From the NCBI RefSeq assembly GCF_016616235.1, contig NZ_CP067100.1, positions 1,919,001 through 1,983,000 of the forward strand: a stretch of 64,000 nt of DNA, in the 5' to 3' direction. The DNA is from Bradyrhizobium diazoefficiens. Lineage in GTDB: Bacteria > Pseudomonadota > Alphaproteobacteria > Rhizobiales > Xanthobacteraceae. Of the stretch, positions 16,059 through 23,359 are shown one piece after another. The translations under genes were made by a program, and so were the position numbers. The notes under the pieces are model-generated. The model saw nothing but the letters and a program-made list of their open reading frames with translations, searched no databases and was not told the origin of the DNA. Within the stretch, counting starts at the first letter, position 1. Every line of letters begins with the position of its first letter.

Positions 16059-16556
16059 ATGATTGATATCCATATCCTACGAATACCGTCCGCCTTTGTC
16101 TGCTTCGTACTTGCCTCGCTTGGGACTGACATTGCCGTGGCAGAACCAATTGGCCGTTACGAGTGTAACGTAATCGGTGCACCACTTCAGGACCAGGTAG
16201 GCGACCGCGACGGTCACGCGCTTAGCAGCGTGCAATACGCGTGCTCAGGGGTGGATGGACTGCTGAAGGGCGCTGTGTATACGTCTATGAACGTGAGCGA
16301 AGCCGACGGACCTCAGAGGACGTTTCTTTTTGGAGGTGGCATTCATCGTGTACCTGGTGGTCTCGCTATAACTCAGATCGTAGACGGAGGCGGTACAGTC
16401 GTAATGAAGGATGGCAAACCCGCGGGGACAAACGCGTCCGGGAAAGCAATCGTAAAGTTTGCCTCCGGCACCTTGAGCCAGCTTTCTGGCAAGACAGTCA
16501 CGTTTGCGTCGAAACCACTTGGCTATAATCGGTTCGACTTGCAATTCGGCGACTGA
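16059..16556 (+). CDS. Secreted protein of unknown function
   Basis: A 165-residue protein with a signal peptide (IPSAFVCFVLASLGTDIAVA). The mature part begins EPIGRYECN and contains a second Cys (QYACSG), so one disulphide is possible. It is Gly/Val/Thr-rich with an even spread of beta-strand-like stretches (LAITQIVDGGGTVVMKDGKP). Only a weak ribosome site precedes ATG 16059, and ATG alternatives inside the signal peptide are lacking. It faces the minus-strand genes on the left. I do not recognise the family. Confidence 0.6.
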   Translation: MIDIHILRIPSAFVCFVLASLGTDIAVAEPIGRYECNVIGAPLQDQVGDRDGHALSSVQYACSGVDGLLKGAVYTSMNVSEADGPQRTFLFGGGIHRVPGGLAITQIVDGGGTVVMKDGKPAGTNASGKAIVKFASGTLSQLSGKTVTFASKPLGYNRFDLQFGD

Positions 16557-16673
16557 GTTGGGGGCAGAGCTCTGGGTGATCAATGTTCTGTCTCTCGTTT
16601 TTGGCTGCGGAAGGTGCTCGCGCACGCGGACTGGCTGCTGCTATAGCTGTTGTGCTTGAGAGCGCGGGCATGC

Positions 16674-16808
16674 TCATTCGAAATCATGGCGCCGGCGGCG
16701 TGCTCTTGCTCGGCGTCTGGCGGAAATTAGCTCCCTGATGCCATAGCCAATTATAACGCCGGCGGAGAATGCGGCCGCCGCAATCAGCGCCAAAGAGAAT
16801 GCCTTCAT
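16674..16808 (-). CDS. Possible 44-residue membrane microprotein
   Basis: An ORF with one hydrophobic helix (FSLALIAAAAFSAGVIIGYG) followed by an Arg-rich tail (SARRRARARRRRHDFE). This is the pattern of a small inner-membrane protein with a positive cytoplasmic end. No good ribosome site is visible, so it is uncertain. Confidence 0.3.
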   Translation of the reverse strand: MKAFSLALIAAAAFSAGVIIGYGIRELISARRRARARRRRHDFE

Positions 16809-16871
16809 AGCCGCGGAATTCGCCGCAGTCCGAAACGCTCCCGACGCGCCGAATTGCTCAAACCACCAGAC

Positions 16872-17012
16872 CTAGTGCAACACTCGTTCGGCTTCTGCCG
16901 CCCGGACCTGTTCTCTCAGGTCCTCGAGCTCCTGCATCAATCTCAGGAGATCGACCAGGGCGTGTGTCAAAATACGTCCTCGCTGTTTTAAGATTGGACC
17001 CTTTTGTCCCAT
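16872..17012 (-). CDS. 46-residue coiled-coil microprotein
   Basis: A short ORF with an excellent ribosome site (AAGGAGG, 9 bases before ATG 17012). After MGQKGPILKQRGR comes one amphipathic helix (LVDLLRLMQELEDLREQV, then RAAEAERVLH) with leucines at heptad spacing, a probable coiled coil. It aligns along its whole length with the first part of the protein at 13796-13984, so the two are paralogues. The strong ribosome site and the kept paralogy argue for a real gene. Function unknown. Confidence 0.6.
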   Translation of the reverse strand: MGQKGPILKQRGRILTHALVDLLRLMQELEDLREQVRAAEAERVLH

Positions 17013-18028
17013 GGCTACACACCTCCTTGCGTGGTGGATCCAATCCGCAAGGTGCGTGCCGTCCGAGCACGCCGAGGCGCCCTGAGAGCCGATAAGCGGG
17101 GATGATCAAACGTCGGCGTTAGAAATGTCCAGGCCTGTTTCCTGACGACTCTGCGCTCCAATCGTGGCAGTTGGAATGACGCCCTGGGTACCAAGACTCG
17201 CCCGAGTTCGAGCGCTGCCGCACGGCGTTCTATTTTCAAATTGGGGTACGCCAGTGCGACGACGAAGGTAGCAAAGGCCGCCCCGCAGGCGGCGGCAGAG
17301 TGTAAACGCGATCAATAGCATGTACTGAAATAACCCTCGGCGGCAAGGCTGCCCGGGGCCTCGGGTCAAAATCTAAGGGGATGCAAACTTTGCCGCGCAG
17401 GTTCCGTCCGAATTCGACGTGACGCTCTGAGGAGTGCCAGACGAAACCCGTTTCAATCCGGTGAAATCTCCCTCAATGCACGTTAAAGGGAATTTCAGGG
17501 AACCGCCCGGGCGCTGGTAAACATTAAAATGGATCCAGGTGATCAAAAGTGCACTCAGGACTTACTCGGCGAGGGCTAACCTCTGCGGCGCTCGGGCGAT
17601 CTGCCAGCCCCGTGCGCCCGGCCTTGGAGCGCCGGCCCACACGTACCTTCAGACGGCCGGGGGTCGGCGTGTCCGAGGGCTCAGGCCTCGTGTTTCGAAA
17701 CCCATGCCGCACGGCGCATTTATTCCAATTGAAGTCTGGCCGAACGTCTTCGCCGCCGCATTGCCTCACAGACGAAGCGCGGGTCGACACCGGCAGCCGC
17801 TCATTGCCCCCCGGGCGATCGGCGCTGAAAGCAGCGGCTGCAATCGTACCTGGTGCAACGTCCACGATGCCGCGCACGCGGAACTCGCGCATGTCGCCAA
17901 AGGTGTCTTTGGAAGAGGCCGCCAAACGAGGCGGGCTGTGTCACTGATTAAGTTGTTAATTCGATTTAATTTGTTAGATTTGCAAAATTAAACATCGCGA
18001 TGCTCAACAATTTGGCGGGATCGACGCA
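17013..18028. other. About 1 kb without a supported gene
   Basis: Several 80-150-codon frames overlap here on both strands (17106-17369 minus, 17524-17925 minus, 17539-17991 plus), which is expected by chance at this GC content. None has a ribosome site or motif. The last 80 bases before 18029 are AT-rich and probably hold the promoter of the next gene. Confidence 0.5.
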
Positions 18029-18646
18029 ATGCCCAAAATCGAAGACGACGATCGGCGCGAATTCTTGAAGGCCTGCGGGAGATTCGCGGCCGTAACGCCT
18101 CCAGCCATGACACTGTTATTGTCCACTTCGCTTACATCAGCAGCGATCGCGCATTCCGGCGGCGGACGCGTTGACGGCTCTAGTGGCAGCCGCAGTCCCG
18201 GGTCCGAGCATTCCTTTATTAACAACGATCGCGAAATGGGAATATCCGTCGGTGGAGGCGGTGGTGGTAAAGGAGGAACCGCAGAGGTTGGCAGCGGCAA
18301 CGGCGGCTCAGCGCCTGGCCCAGTTGGTGTGACCTCTGGCTCATCACCATCACCTGGTACGGCCGTCCACATGACGACGTCGACGACACCATCACAGACC
18401 TCGGCCACGCCCAACAAGAGCACTGACTATTTCGATCCCGGACAACCAGCGGCGAACTCCGCTTTTCCAAATAACGACCAACGAAGCGTTGCGCATCCTG
18501 CCGGCTCTTCAACCGGTGTCGCGGCCGTGCAGACCAACCCAACTATTTTAAATGCCGTGAGCAGTCAGACTAGTATCATACCAAGCTCTGGAGCGGGCAT
18601 CGCGGCTAGACAAACCCACCGCAGAAAAGCGGGCGCCGGCGGCTAG
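18029..18646 (+). CDS. Gly/Ser/Thr-rich protein with a twin-arginine-like N-terminus
   Basis: A 205-residue protein. The N-terminus contains RREFLKACGRFAA followed by a hydrophobic segment (TPPAMTLLLSTSLTSAAIA), which fits a Tat signal peptide ending near residue 41. The rest is low-complexity: a poly-Gly stretch (VGGGGGGKGG), Ser/Thr/Pro runs, and a basic end (RQTHRRKAGAGG). The N-terminal module resembles that of short Bradyrhizobium proteins of about 60 residues; here it is joined to a long disordered tail. The promoter region upstream is AT-rich. Function unknown. Confidence 0.6.
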   Translation: MPKIEDDDRREFLKACGRFAAVTPPAMTLLLSTSLTSAAIAHSGGGRVDGSSGSRSPGSEHSFINNDREMGISVGGGGGGKGGTAEVGSGNGGSAPGPVGVTSGSSPSPGTAVHMTTSTTPSQTSATPNKSTDYFDPGQPAANSAFPNNDQRSVAHPAGSSTGVAAVQTNPTILNAVSSQTSIIPSSGAGIAARQTHRRKAGAGG

Positions 18647-18784
18647 TCTACACCACGCCAGCGAGACTTCATTGACGTGAGTCGACCTCCCCTGAGGGCC
18701 CCTGCCGCAAGCGTGGCTGCCTGTTACGACGGCTGATCCCTGTTTTTCTGAACGGCGGACTGCTCCAAGGGATCCCGCGATCGG

Positions 18785-19135
18785 TTGGTCTATGTGGCTG
18801 ATACCAACTTACGTCGAGAGTTGACAACGAAACTGGTTGCTGGGGAGCCGGGACCTCTCTTCGTCAATCGGCGGGGAACGGCCCCTAGGCCTCATTCCGT
18901 TTGTACGAAGCTGCTGGTCCTCGGGGGACAAGCGGGCATAAAGCGCCGCGTAACCTGCATATTTGCGACACAAGGCTGCGATGCTTCTCATAGAAACGGA
19001 GTGGACAAGAGAGTCGTTCAGAAACTGCTGGGACACTTGAGCTTTGCGACTACGGAGATCTACACCCACGTGTCGGACGAAACGCTTCGAACGACTTTTG
19101 AACGGGCGAACGTGCTAGGCACTCTCGCGCTTTGA
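18785..19135 (+). pseudogene. Decayed tyrosine recombinase (C-terminal catalytic part)
   Basis: The end is typical of XerC/XerD-type integrases: VVQKLLGHLSFATTEIYTHV carries the conserved LLGH motif and the catalytic Tyr. The central His-x-x-Arg motif is missing in this frame (RVTCIFATQGCDASHRNG). In the next frame the same bases read PAYLRHKAAMLLIE, the expected LRH box. Loss of two bases near 18950 and of one base near 19000 explains this, and the total of three restores the frame. The N-terminal half is not found upstream. It is a relic of an integrative element, which fits the accessory character of 12-20 kb. Confidence 0.75.
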
Positions 19136-19551
19136 AAAAAGGCGTTTCGAAGCGCGAAAGTGATTCGCCATGCCGGCAGGGGTGCGGAGCGACAGGACCA
19201 TACTGGTCACGGGCAAGTGGCTGGGTCCGTGCAAGGCCGATCAGCGTGCGAACGGCGGCCTTCGACGGGTTATCAACAGGCCACCTCGCGCCTTAGGCTG
19301 CCCTCCGGTAAGAAAACAGGGCTTCCATAATAGTGGGTCTAGCGATGTAGTGGACCCCCGCTACCAATCCTCAATTTTTTGCACGCCGAACTGCGATCCG
19401 GGCGATTTTTCGCCCCGAATGGTCTGTCCAGTGACGCAGCTTGCCTGGGCTGAGCAGAGTAAGTCACAAGTCGCGCCGCACTCGTCCAGATGAGCCGAAG
19501 CCGCTTGCTTGGATCGTGGCGCGGATTTCCGCCGTCATGTCTACCATGCTG
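19136..19551. other. 416 bp without a supported gene
   Basis: No ORF with a ribosome site or motif, and no clear repeat or attachment site was seen next to the recombinase relic. Confidence 0.5.
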
Positions 19552-19944
19552 TTATGGATTCCAGCCGCCACTGCCGTACGGGCGCGTAATGATTTCGAGC
19601 AGGTGCCGGTTCAGCTCTTCGAAATAGAGGCCGCGTCCGCCGTCGTGATCGTTGATCTCGGTTGGCCTCCGCTGCGCGGGATCAGCCCAGTAGGTCAGAT
19701 TCCGCTTCTGAATCCGATCAAAGATCGCATCGAACTCGGCGTCACCAACCAGGAAAGCGTAGTGCTGACGCGCGAACTCTCCTTGCTGATCCATATAGTC
19801 GAGATTGGCGTCGTTGTCGGTCCTGACCATATAGAACGGGCCCCACCGCCGTGGCGCCGGCAGCCCCAGCATCTCGGCCAGGAAATCGGCCGACGCCTTG
19901 CTGTCGCGAGCTGACAGAATCGTATGATTGAAGTCGACAGCCAT
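19552..19944 (-). CDS. VOC-family (glyoxalase/dioxygenase-fold) protein
   Basis: A 130-residue protein from ATG 19944. The N-terminus (MAVDFNHTILSARDSKASAD then FLAEMLGLP) is the classic first beta-alpha motif of the vicinal-oxygen-chelate fold, with His7 as a likely metal ligand. The C-terminal GRGLYFEELNRHLLEIITRP ends with the Glu that usually binds metal. Such single-domain VOC proteins include lyases, dioxygenases and resistance proteins; the substrate cannot be told. The longer frame to 19980 has no better ribosome site. No operon partner. Confidence 0.85.
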   Translation of the reverse strand: MAVDFNHTILSARDSKASADFLAEMLGLPAPRRWGPFYMVRTDNDANLDYMDQQGEFARQHYAFLVGDAEFDAIFDRIQKRNLTYWADPAQRRPTEINDHDGGRGLYFEELNRHLLEIITRPYGSGGWNP

Positions 19945-20408
19945 ATTCAGATCTCTGCAGCGCGATGATCGACGCATCAAAACGAGTCAGACACTGAGCT
20001 CGTTCCTACTCGAATGCGCGGACATTCAGTTCCCAGCAACAGGAACGAACGAAATCTCGCGACATTCGCGGTGCACCAAATGACAGAGTAAATCTTTCGC
20101 ATCCCGCTTCGGCTCGCCGAAGGATGGATAGAGTGGAGTGACACGCATGATCTTGGATCGTCCGCTTGACGCGGCCGATTGTGGTGTCGGTCAGCCCAGC
20201 AAATCTGGACGCTTTGCCTTGCGCTTGCGCGGGAACATGATGTGCCCCGCACCGTTTGGGAGACTAGGGACGCGGCACCCAGAGCGATGTTCCCAGCCTA
20301 CCGAGTAGAGCTGGCGCTCCGCGGAGCGTCAACGAAACTGGGAAACTTGCCGTAGCTGTCAATCGAAGGAGCCCGTGCGTTAGCGAGGCTTAGAGCGCGA
20401 CTCAGGAG
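19945..20408. other. 464 bp between divergent genes, no supported ORF
   Basis: This stretch separates the VOC gene (minus) and the CBS gene (plus) and should hold both promoters. I see no clear palindrome or repeat in it. Confidence 0.4.
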
Positions 20409-20855
20409 ATGACTATAAAGAAGATCAGTGAAGTGATGACGCGCGATGCCAAACTCGTAAATCCCACCGACACGATCCAGGACGCAGCAAAGCTGATGAA
20501 GGAATGCGATTGTGGTGTGTTGCCCGTGAGCGAAGGCGATCGGCTCGTGGGCATGATCACCGATCGGGATATCGCGGTGCGCTGCATCGCGGACGGCAAG
20601 GGGCCGAACAGCAAGGTTCGTGACGCGATGAGCCAAGAGGTGAAATACTGCTTTGAAGACGAGGACATATCTCACGTCTGCGCGAATATGAGTGAGATAC
20701 AGGTGCGGCGGTTGCCCGTCTTGGACCGGAACAAGCGCCTGGTCGGGATCGTATCGCTCAGTGATTTGGCACGCCAGTCGGCTGGGACGGCCGAGGCGCT
20801 GCATGGAATCGTTCGGCCGAGCCAGCAGCACAACCAGAGCTACGCTCTCGCCTGA
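20409..20855 (+). CDS. CBS-domain pair protein
   Basis: A 148-residue protein made of two CBS domains: the first at about residues 8-60 (ISEVMTRDAKLVNPTDTIQD... LVGMITDRDIAVR), the second at about 70-130 (VRDAMSQEVKYCFEDEDI... LVGIVSLSDLAR). Paired CBS domains bind adenine nucleotides and sense energy or redox state; free-standing versions are often stress-induced in rhizobia. The AGGAG sequence directly touches ATG 20409 with no spacer, which is unusual and may lower translation; an in-frame ATG (MTRDAK, 20436) is an alternative start. No neighbour is clearly linked. Confidence 0.9.
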   Translation: MTIKKISEVMTRDAKLVNPTDTIQDAAKLMKECDCGVLPVSEGDRLVGMITDRDIAVRCIADGKGPNSKVRDAMSQEVKYCFEDEDISHVCANMSEIQVRRLPVLDRNKRLVGIVSLSDLARQSAGTAEALHGIVRPSQQHNQSYALA

Positions 20856-21010
20856 GCCGCGTCGGCCTTCAGAGCGGATCGACTGCTGAGAAGCGGGCGC
20901 GTGGTCCGCCTGCTTGCGATCGCGGCGGTCAGCGCGATCTTGCATCGTCATGCGCAGGCCAGTGGCGGATGGTTGCCGCTCGGCTGGCGAAATGATGCGC
21001 TATCGCTTGG

Positions 21011-21132
21011 ACCGCGGGCGTGAGGTCAGCACCCGGCCTTCCCCGTGCCCTGTTGGCCTCGAGGGTAGTTGGCCTCAAGGGTAGAGTGGCCGAGCAAAGC
21101 GCGCGGAATGCGCCGCGAGAATGCGAAGGCGC
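21011..21132. repeat. Dispersed repeat, copy 1 (partner at 38693-38802)
   Basis: The blocks ACCGCGGG, CACCCGGCCTTCCC, GCCCT.TTGGC, GAGGGT, GCAAAGC, CCGCGAG and ATGCGAAGGCG occur in the same order in both copies. This is a type of intergenic repeat common in Bradyrhizobium. The flanking bases 20856-21332 hold no supported gene. Confidence 0.6.
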
Positions 21133-21332
21133 GTCGGCCGTTTGACCGCCGGGCCGGCCGCAGGTCCGACGGACGAGATGGATTCCGCATCGCGCGGTCA
21201 GCGGAAAAGGAACTCCTGCACAGGATCGAAGCTTGAATCCGCGGCCCGGCCTCGCCGCCGATGGCTGGCCTGCGCGGCCCCGCCTCCAAGCCCCCCAGTC
21301 CCCAAGGCCGGGGCCGCGCCACATGAGAGGAG

Positions 21333-21500
21333 ATGCAATTGCCGGAGCCGAGTGAGCAAGAGATCAGGGAGCGCGCACACCAATTGTGGGAGCGTGCCGG
21401 CAAGCCCGAAGGCCGCGAGGACGAGTTCTGGCACGCCGCCGAGCAGGAGCTGCGCAACGAGGACAAGTCCGACACCATGCGAACGCCGGATACGCTGTGA
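21333..21500 (+). CDS. DUF2934 protein, 55 residues
   Basis: A short ORF with a strong AGGAG site just before ATG 21333. The motif IRERAHQLWERAGKPEGRED followed by EFWHAAEQEL is the DUF2934 signature found in many small alphaproteobacterial proteins. The function of this family is not known. The stop overlaps the GTG start of the next gene (GTGA), so the two are translationally coupled. Confidence 0.8.
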   Translation: MQLPEPSEQEIRERAHQLWERAGKPEGREDEFWHAAEQELRNEDKSDTMRTPDTL

Positions 21501-21682
21501 CCTACAAGAAGTGCCCGTTCTGCTACGGCCTGGGATGGGTCTGCGAGAACCATCCGCTCCGGGCCTGGAGCGAGGAGCTGGGCGGATGCCGGTGCGGCGA
21601 GGGCATGCCCTGCACCTGCAACACGAGCGAAGACCGGCAGACGCGGGCGGTCATCGTCGAGGCGGACACGACTTGGCATTAG
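21497..21682 (+). CDS. Cys-rich microprotein, probable zinc-binding
   Basis: A 61-residue protein from GTG 21497, which overlaps the stop of the DUF2934 gene. It contains seven Cys (residues 6, 9, 16, 31, 33, 39, 41) in KKCPFCYGLGWVC and GGCRCGEGMPCTC. The first part resembles a zinc-ribbon or DnaJ-type CxxCxGxG element; the spacing suggests one or two bound metals. The Trp-rich middle (NHPLRAWSEELGG) is distinctive. The longer frame to 21386 overlaps the DUF2934 gene and is not credible. Function unknown. Confidence 0.65.
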   Translation: MTYKKCPFCYGLGWVCENHPLRAWSEELGGCRCGEGMPCTCNTSEDRQTRAVIVEADTTWH

Positions 21683-21788
21683 GCCGCGCATAACCTCATT
21701 TGCAGGCCTTCAGGGAACGGAGCTTTCCGGAAAGGAATTATGCCTTCCGAGCAGCACGGGCTGTGGCGCAGGCCCGTTCGAAAGGGCC

Positions 21789-22082
21789 ATGTCCGCCGTG
21801 GACGAGCAGCAGAAGATCGAGCACCAGATCGAACTCGCGACGCGAGCGGCCGCGCTCGTGAAAGACGAACCCACCGTCCATCGCCTGAGAAGCTTCGCCG
21901 AGGAGCTGAGCCGGAAGCTGCGTCGCATGATGCGGCGCGGCAAGGTGCGAGCACGCGCCTTCGAGCTCTGGGAGCAGGCCGGCCGCCCGGCCAATCGCGA
22001 CCTGGAGTTCTGGCTCGAAGCCGAACGGCAGATCGAAGACGACCGCGACGAGCAGAGGCGCCCCGGCGCTCCCGAGCGATAG
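21789..22082 (+). CDS. DUF2934-containing protein, 97 residues
   Basis: The first 55 residues are a charged helical region (MSAVDEQQKIEHQIELATRA and on to SFAEELSRKLRRMMRRG); the last 45 are a DUF2934 motif (VRARAFELWEQAGRPANRDL then EFWLEAERQI). This is the second DUF2934 protein within 500 bases. The first half may be a coiled coil for self-association. There is no strong ribosome site before ATG 21789. Confidence 0.7.
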   Translation: MSAVDEQQKIEHQIELATRAAALVKDEPTVHRLRSFAEELSRKLRRMMRRGKVRARAFELWEQAGRPANRDLEFWLEAERQIEDDRDEQRRPGAPER

Positions 22083-22106
22083 CTGCGGCTTCCCGCTCGG
22101 GACAAG

Positions 22107-22140
22107 GAAAAAAGCCGCCGGGCTCTCCACCCTGGCGGCT
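22107..22140 (-). terminator. Intrinsic terminator for the minus strand
   Basis: A GC-rich hairpin with 10-11-base arms (AGCCGCCAGGG / CCCGGCGGCT on the minus strand) followed by TTTTTTCC. It lies 150 bases downstream of the minus-strand gene 22293-22583. Confidence 0.75.
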
Positions 22141-22292
22141 CCGATAAGTCCATAGCTGTCGATCGCCGCCGCAGCCTCGTGCGTACCGCCGTTACCTTGT
22201 TTGCGGCCATGCCCGGTCTTTGTAGGCCACGCTGCGTGATTCTGCTGTGACCTGACACACACACCGCACAGACATCTCGCAATTGTCAGCAG

Positions 22293-22583
22293 CTATTTCT
22301 GCCCCGATCCGGACGAGCCGGCAGTCGATGCCGCGCTTCCCTGGGTCGCGCTGGTGCCAGTGCTGCTCGATGATGCGGGCGCGGATTTGGCCGGCGCGCT
22401 CGATCCGCCACCATTGTTGTCGGCCGGCGTGTTGAGGCCCGAGGCTCCGGCTCCCGTCGCGCCTCCGGTGCCTGATGAGTTGATGCTCGAGCCTGTGCTG
22501 GATGCGCCCGATCCGCTCTGCGCGCCAGCGGGGTTTATCGTCATCAGGGCCGCGCCGAGTGCGACCATTGCGAAAAGCTTCAT
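22293..22583 (-). CDS. Small secreted Ser/Gly/Ala-rich protein
   Basis: A 96-residue protein from ATG 22583 (GAGGGA upstream). A signal peptide (MKLFAMVALGAALMTINPAG, then AQS) precedes a low-complexity tail with runs such as SGSGASSTGSS, NNGGGSSAPAKS and ASSSSTGTSATQ. It resembles the product of 23030-23317 in layout and composition. It reads away from that gene and ends at a clear terminator. Such proteins may be cell-surface or periplasmic and disordered; function unknown. Confidence 0.6.
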   Translation of the reverse strand: MKLFAMVALGAALMTINPAGAQSGSGASSTGSSINSSGTGGATGAGASGLNTPADNNGGGSSAPAKSAPASSSSTGTSATQGSAASTAGSSGSGQK

Positions 22584-22744
22584 GTCGGTTCCCTCTGTTG
22601 AACGGGCTTCGTCGAGCAGCTGCGGGTCGATGCAACTCATTCCTTCTCGCTCTGTAACCGTTGGAGATGCGGAAGGTGCCAATCGAGCCGCTGCATTAGG
22701 AACCGCCGCAAGGTCCTGCGGTTGCCCGCCAAAGGGAATAGTCC

Positions 22745-23026
22745 ATGCGAAATCTCGGTCTTGGCAATCTCGGTCTTGGTCAGGTGATTCTCATCGCCGC
22801 GTTGCTCGTCATGCTCGCTATCGCAGCCTTCGGCATCGGCTGGGCCTGGGATGCGACCAACGGCGTCAGCGACGTCGCGATGGACGAGAACGGCTGGATC
22901 GCGCTCGGTCTCGGCTCGTTCTTTTCGCTGCTCATCGGCTGCGGGCTGATGGCCTTGATGTTCTTCAGCAGCCGGCGCGGCTATGGCGATGCGGCCGATC
23001 CATTCCGCAAGAAGGAGCGAAAATAG
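22745..23026 (+). CDS. Small two-helix membrane protein
   Basis: A 93-residue protein. Two hydrophobic segments (VILIAALLVMLAIAAFGIGW at about residues 14-33 and LGSFFSLLIGCGLMALMFF at about 56-74) flank a short polar loop with acidic residues; the C-terminus is basic (DPFRKKERK), so both ends are probably cytoplasmic. The N-terminus repeats LGLGNLGLGQ. The next gene starts 3 bases after its stop, so they form an operon. I do not recognise it. Confidence 0.65.
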   Translation: MRNLGLGNLGLGQVILIAALLVMLAIAAFGIGWAWDATNGVSDVAMDENGWIALGLGSFFSLLIGCGLMALMFFSSRRGYGDAADPFRKKERK

Positions 23027-23029
23027 ACC

Positions 23030-23317
23030 ATGAAATACATTGCGACGTTTCTCAGCATCATGTTCGGCAGCTTCCCGTCCGCCCTCGCACAGAGCAATTC
23101 AGGCGGCTCCGCGGCGGGGCAGACGACGACCAATTCGTCGAGCGTGCAGGGCACCGCCGGCACCAACGCCAGCGGCACGGTCAATACCAACCAGGGCAAC
23201 AGCTATGGCAACAATGCGAGCGGCGGAGTGAGTCCGGGCCGCGACCGCACCGGCCAGCCCGCGACGAGCAATTCGACCTCGCCTTCGTCCAGCCAGAGTT
23301 CGTCCAACCGCAAGTAG
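23030..23317 (+). CDS. Small secreted Asn/Ser/Gly/Thr-rich protein
   Basis: A 95-residue protein with a signal peptide (MKYIATFLSIMFGSFPSALA) and a mature part of low complexity (SNSGGSAAGQTTTNSSSVQG and on), including several NxS/NxT-like stretches and a Ser/Gln-rich end. It starts 3 bases after the two-helix membrane protein gene, with GGAGCG in the preceding coding end as ribosome site. Its partner in style is the divergent gene 22293-22583. Function unknown. Confidence 0.65.
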   Translation: MKYIATFLSIMFGSFPSALAQSNSGGSAAGQTTTNSSSVQGTAGTNASGTVNTNQGNSYGNNASGGVSPGRDRTGQPATSNSTSPSSSQSSSNRK

Positions 23318-23359
23318 CCGGGGTACGGGCCTTGCGTTCGCGCACCACTGCTTGCGCCC

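Noticed and set aside
3862..17955. A shared TGTGTCACTG(A/G)TTAA motif upstream of the sigma gene (3862) and of the gene at 18029 (17939)
   Set aside because: A 15-base match with one mismatch is expected by chance many times in 64 kb, and the positions relative to the genes differ.
17524..17991. Overlapping frames of 130-150 codons on both strands
   Set aside because: Neither has a ribosome site, motif or hydrophobic pattern; overlapping open frames of this length are common at this GC content.
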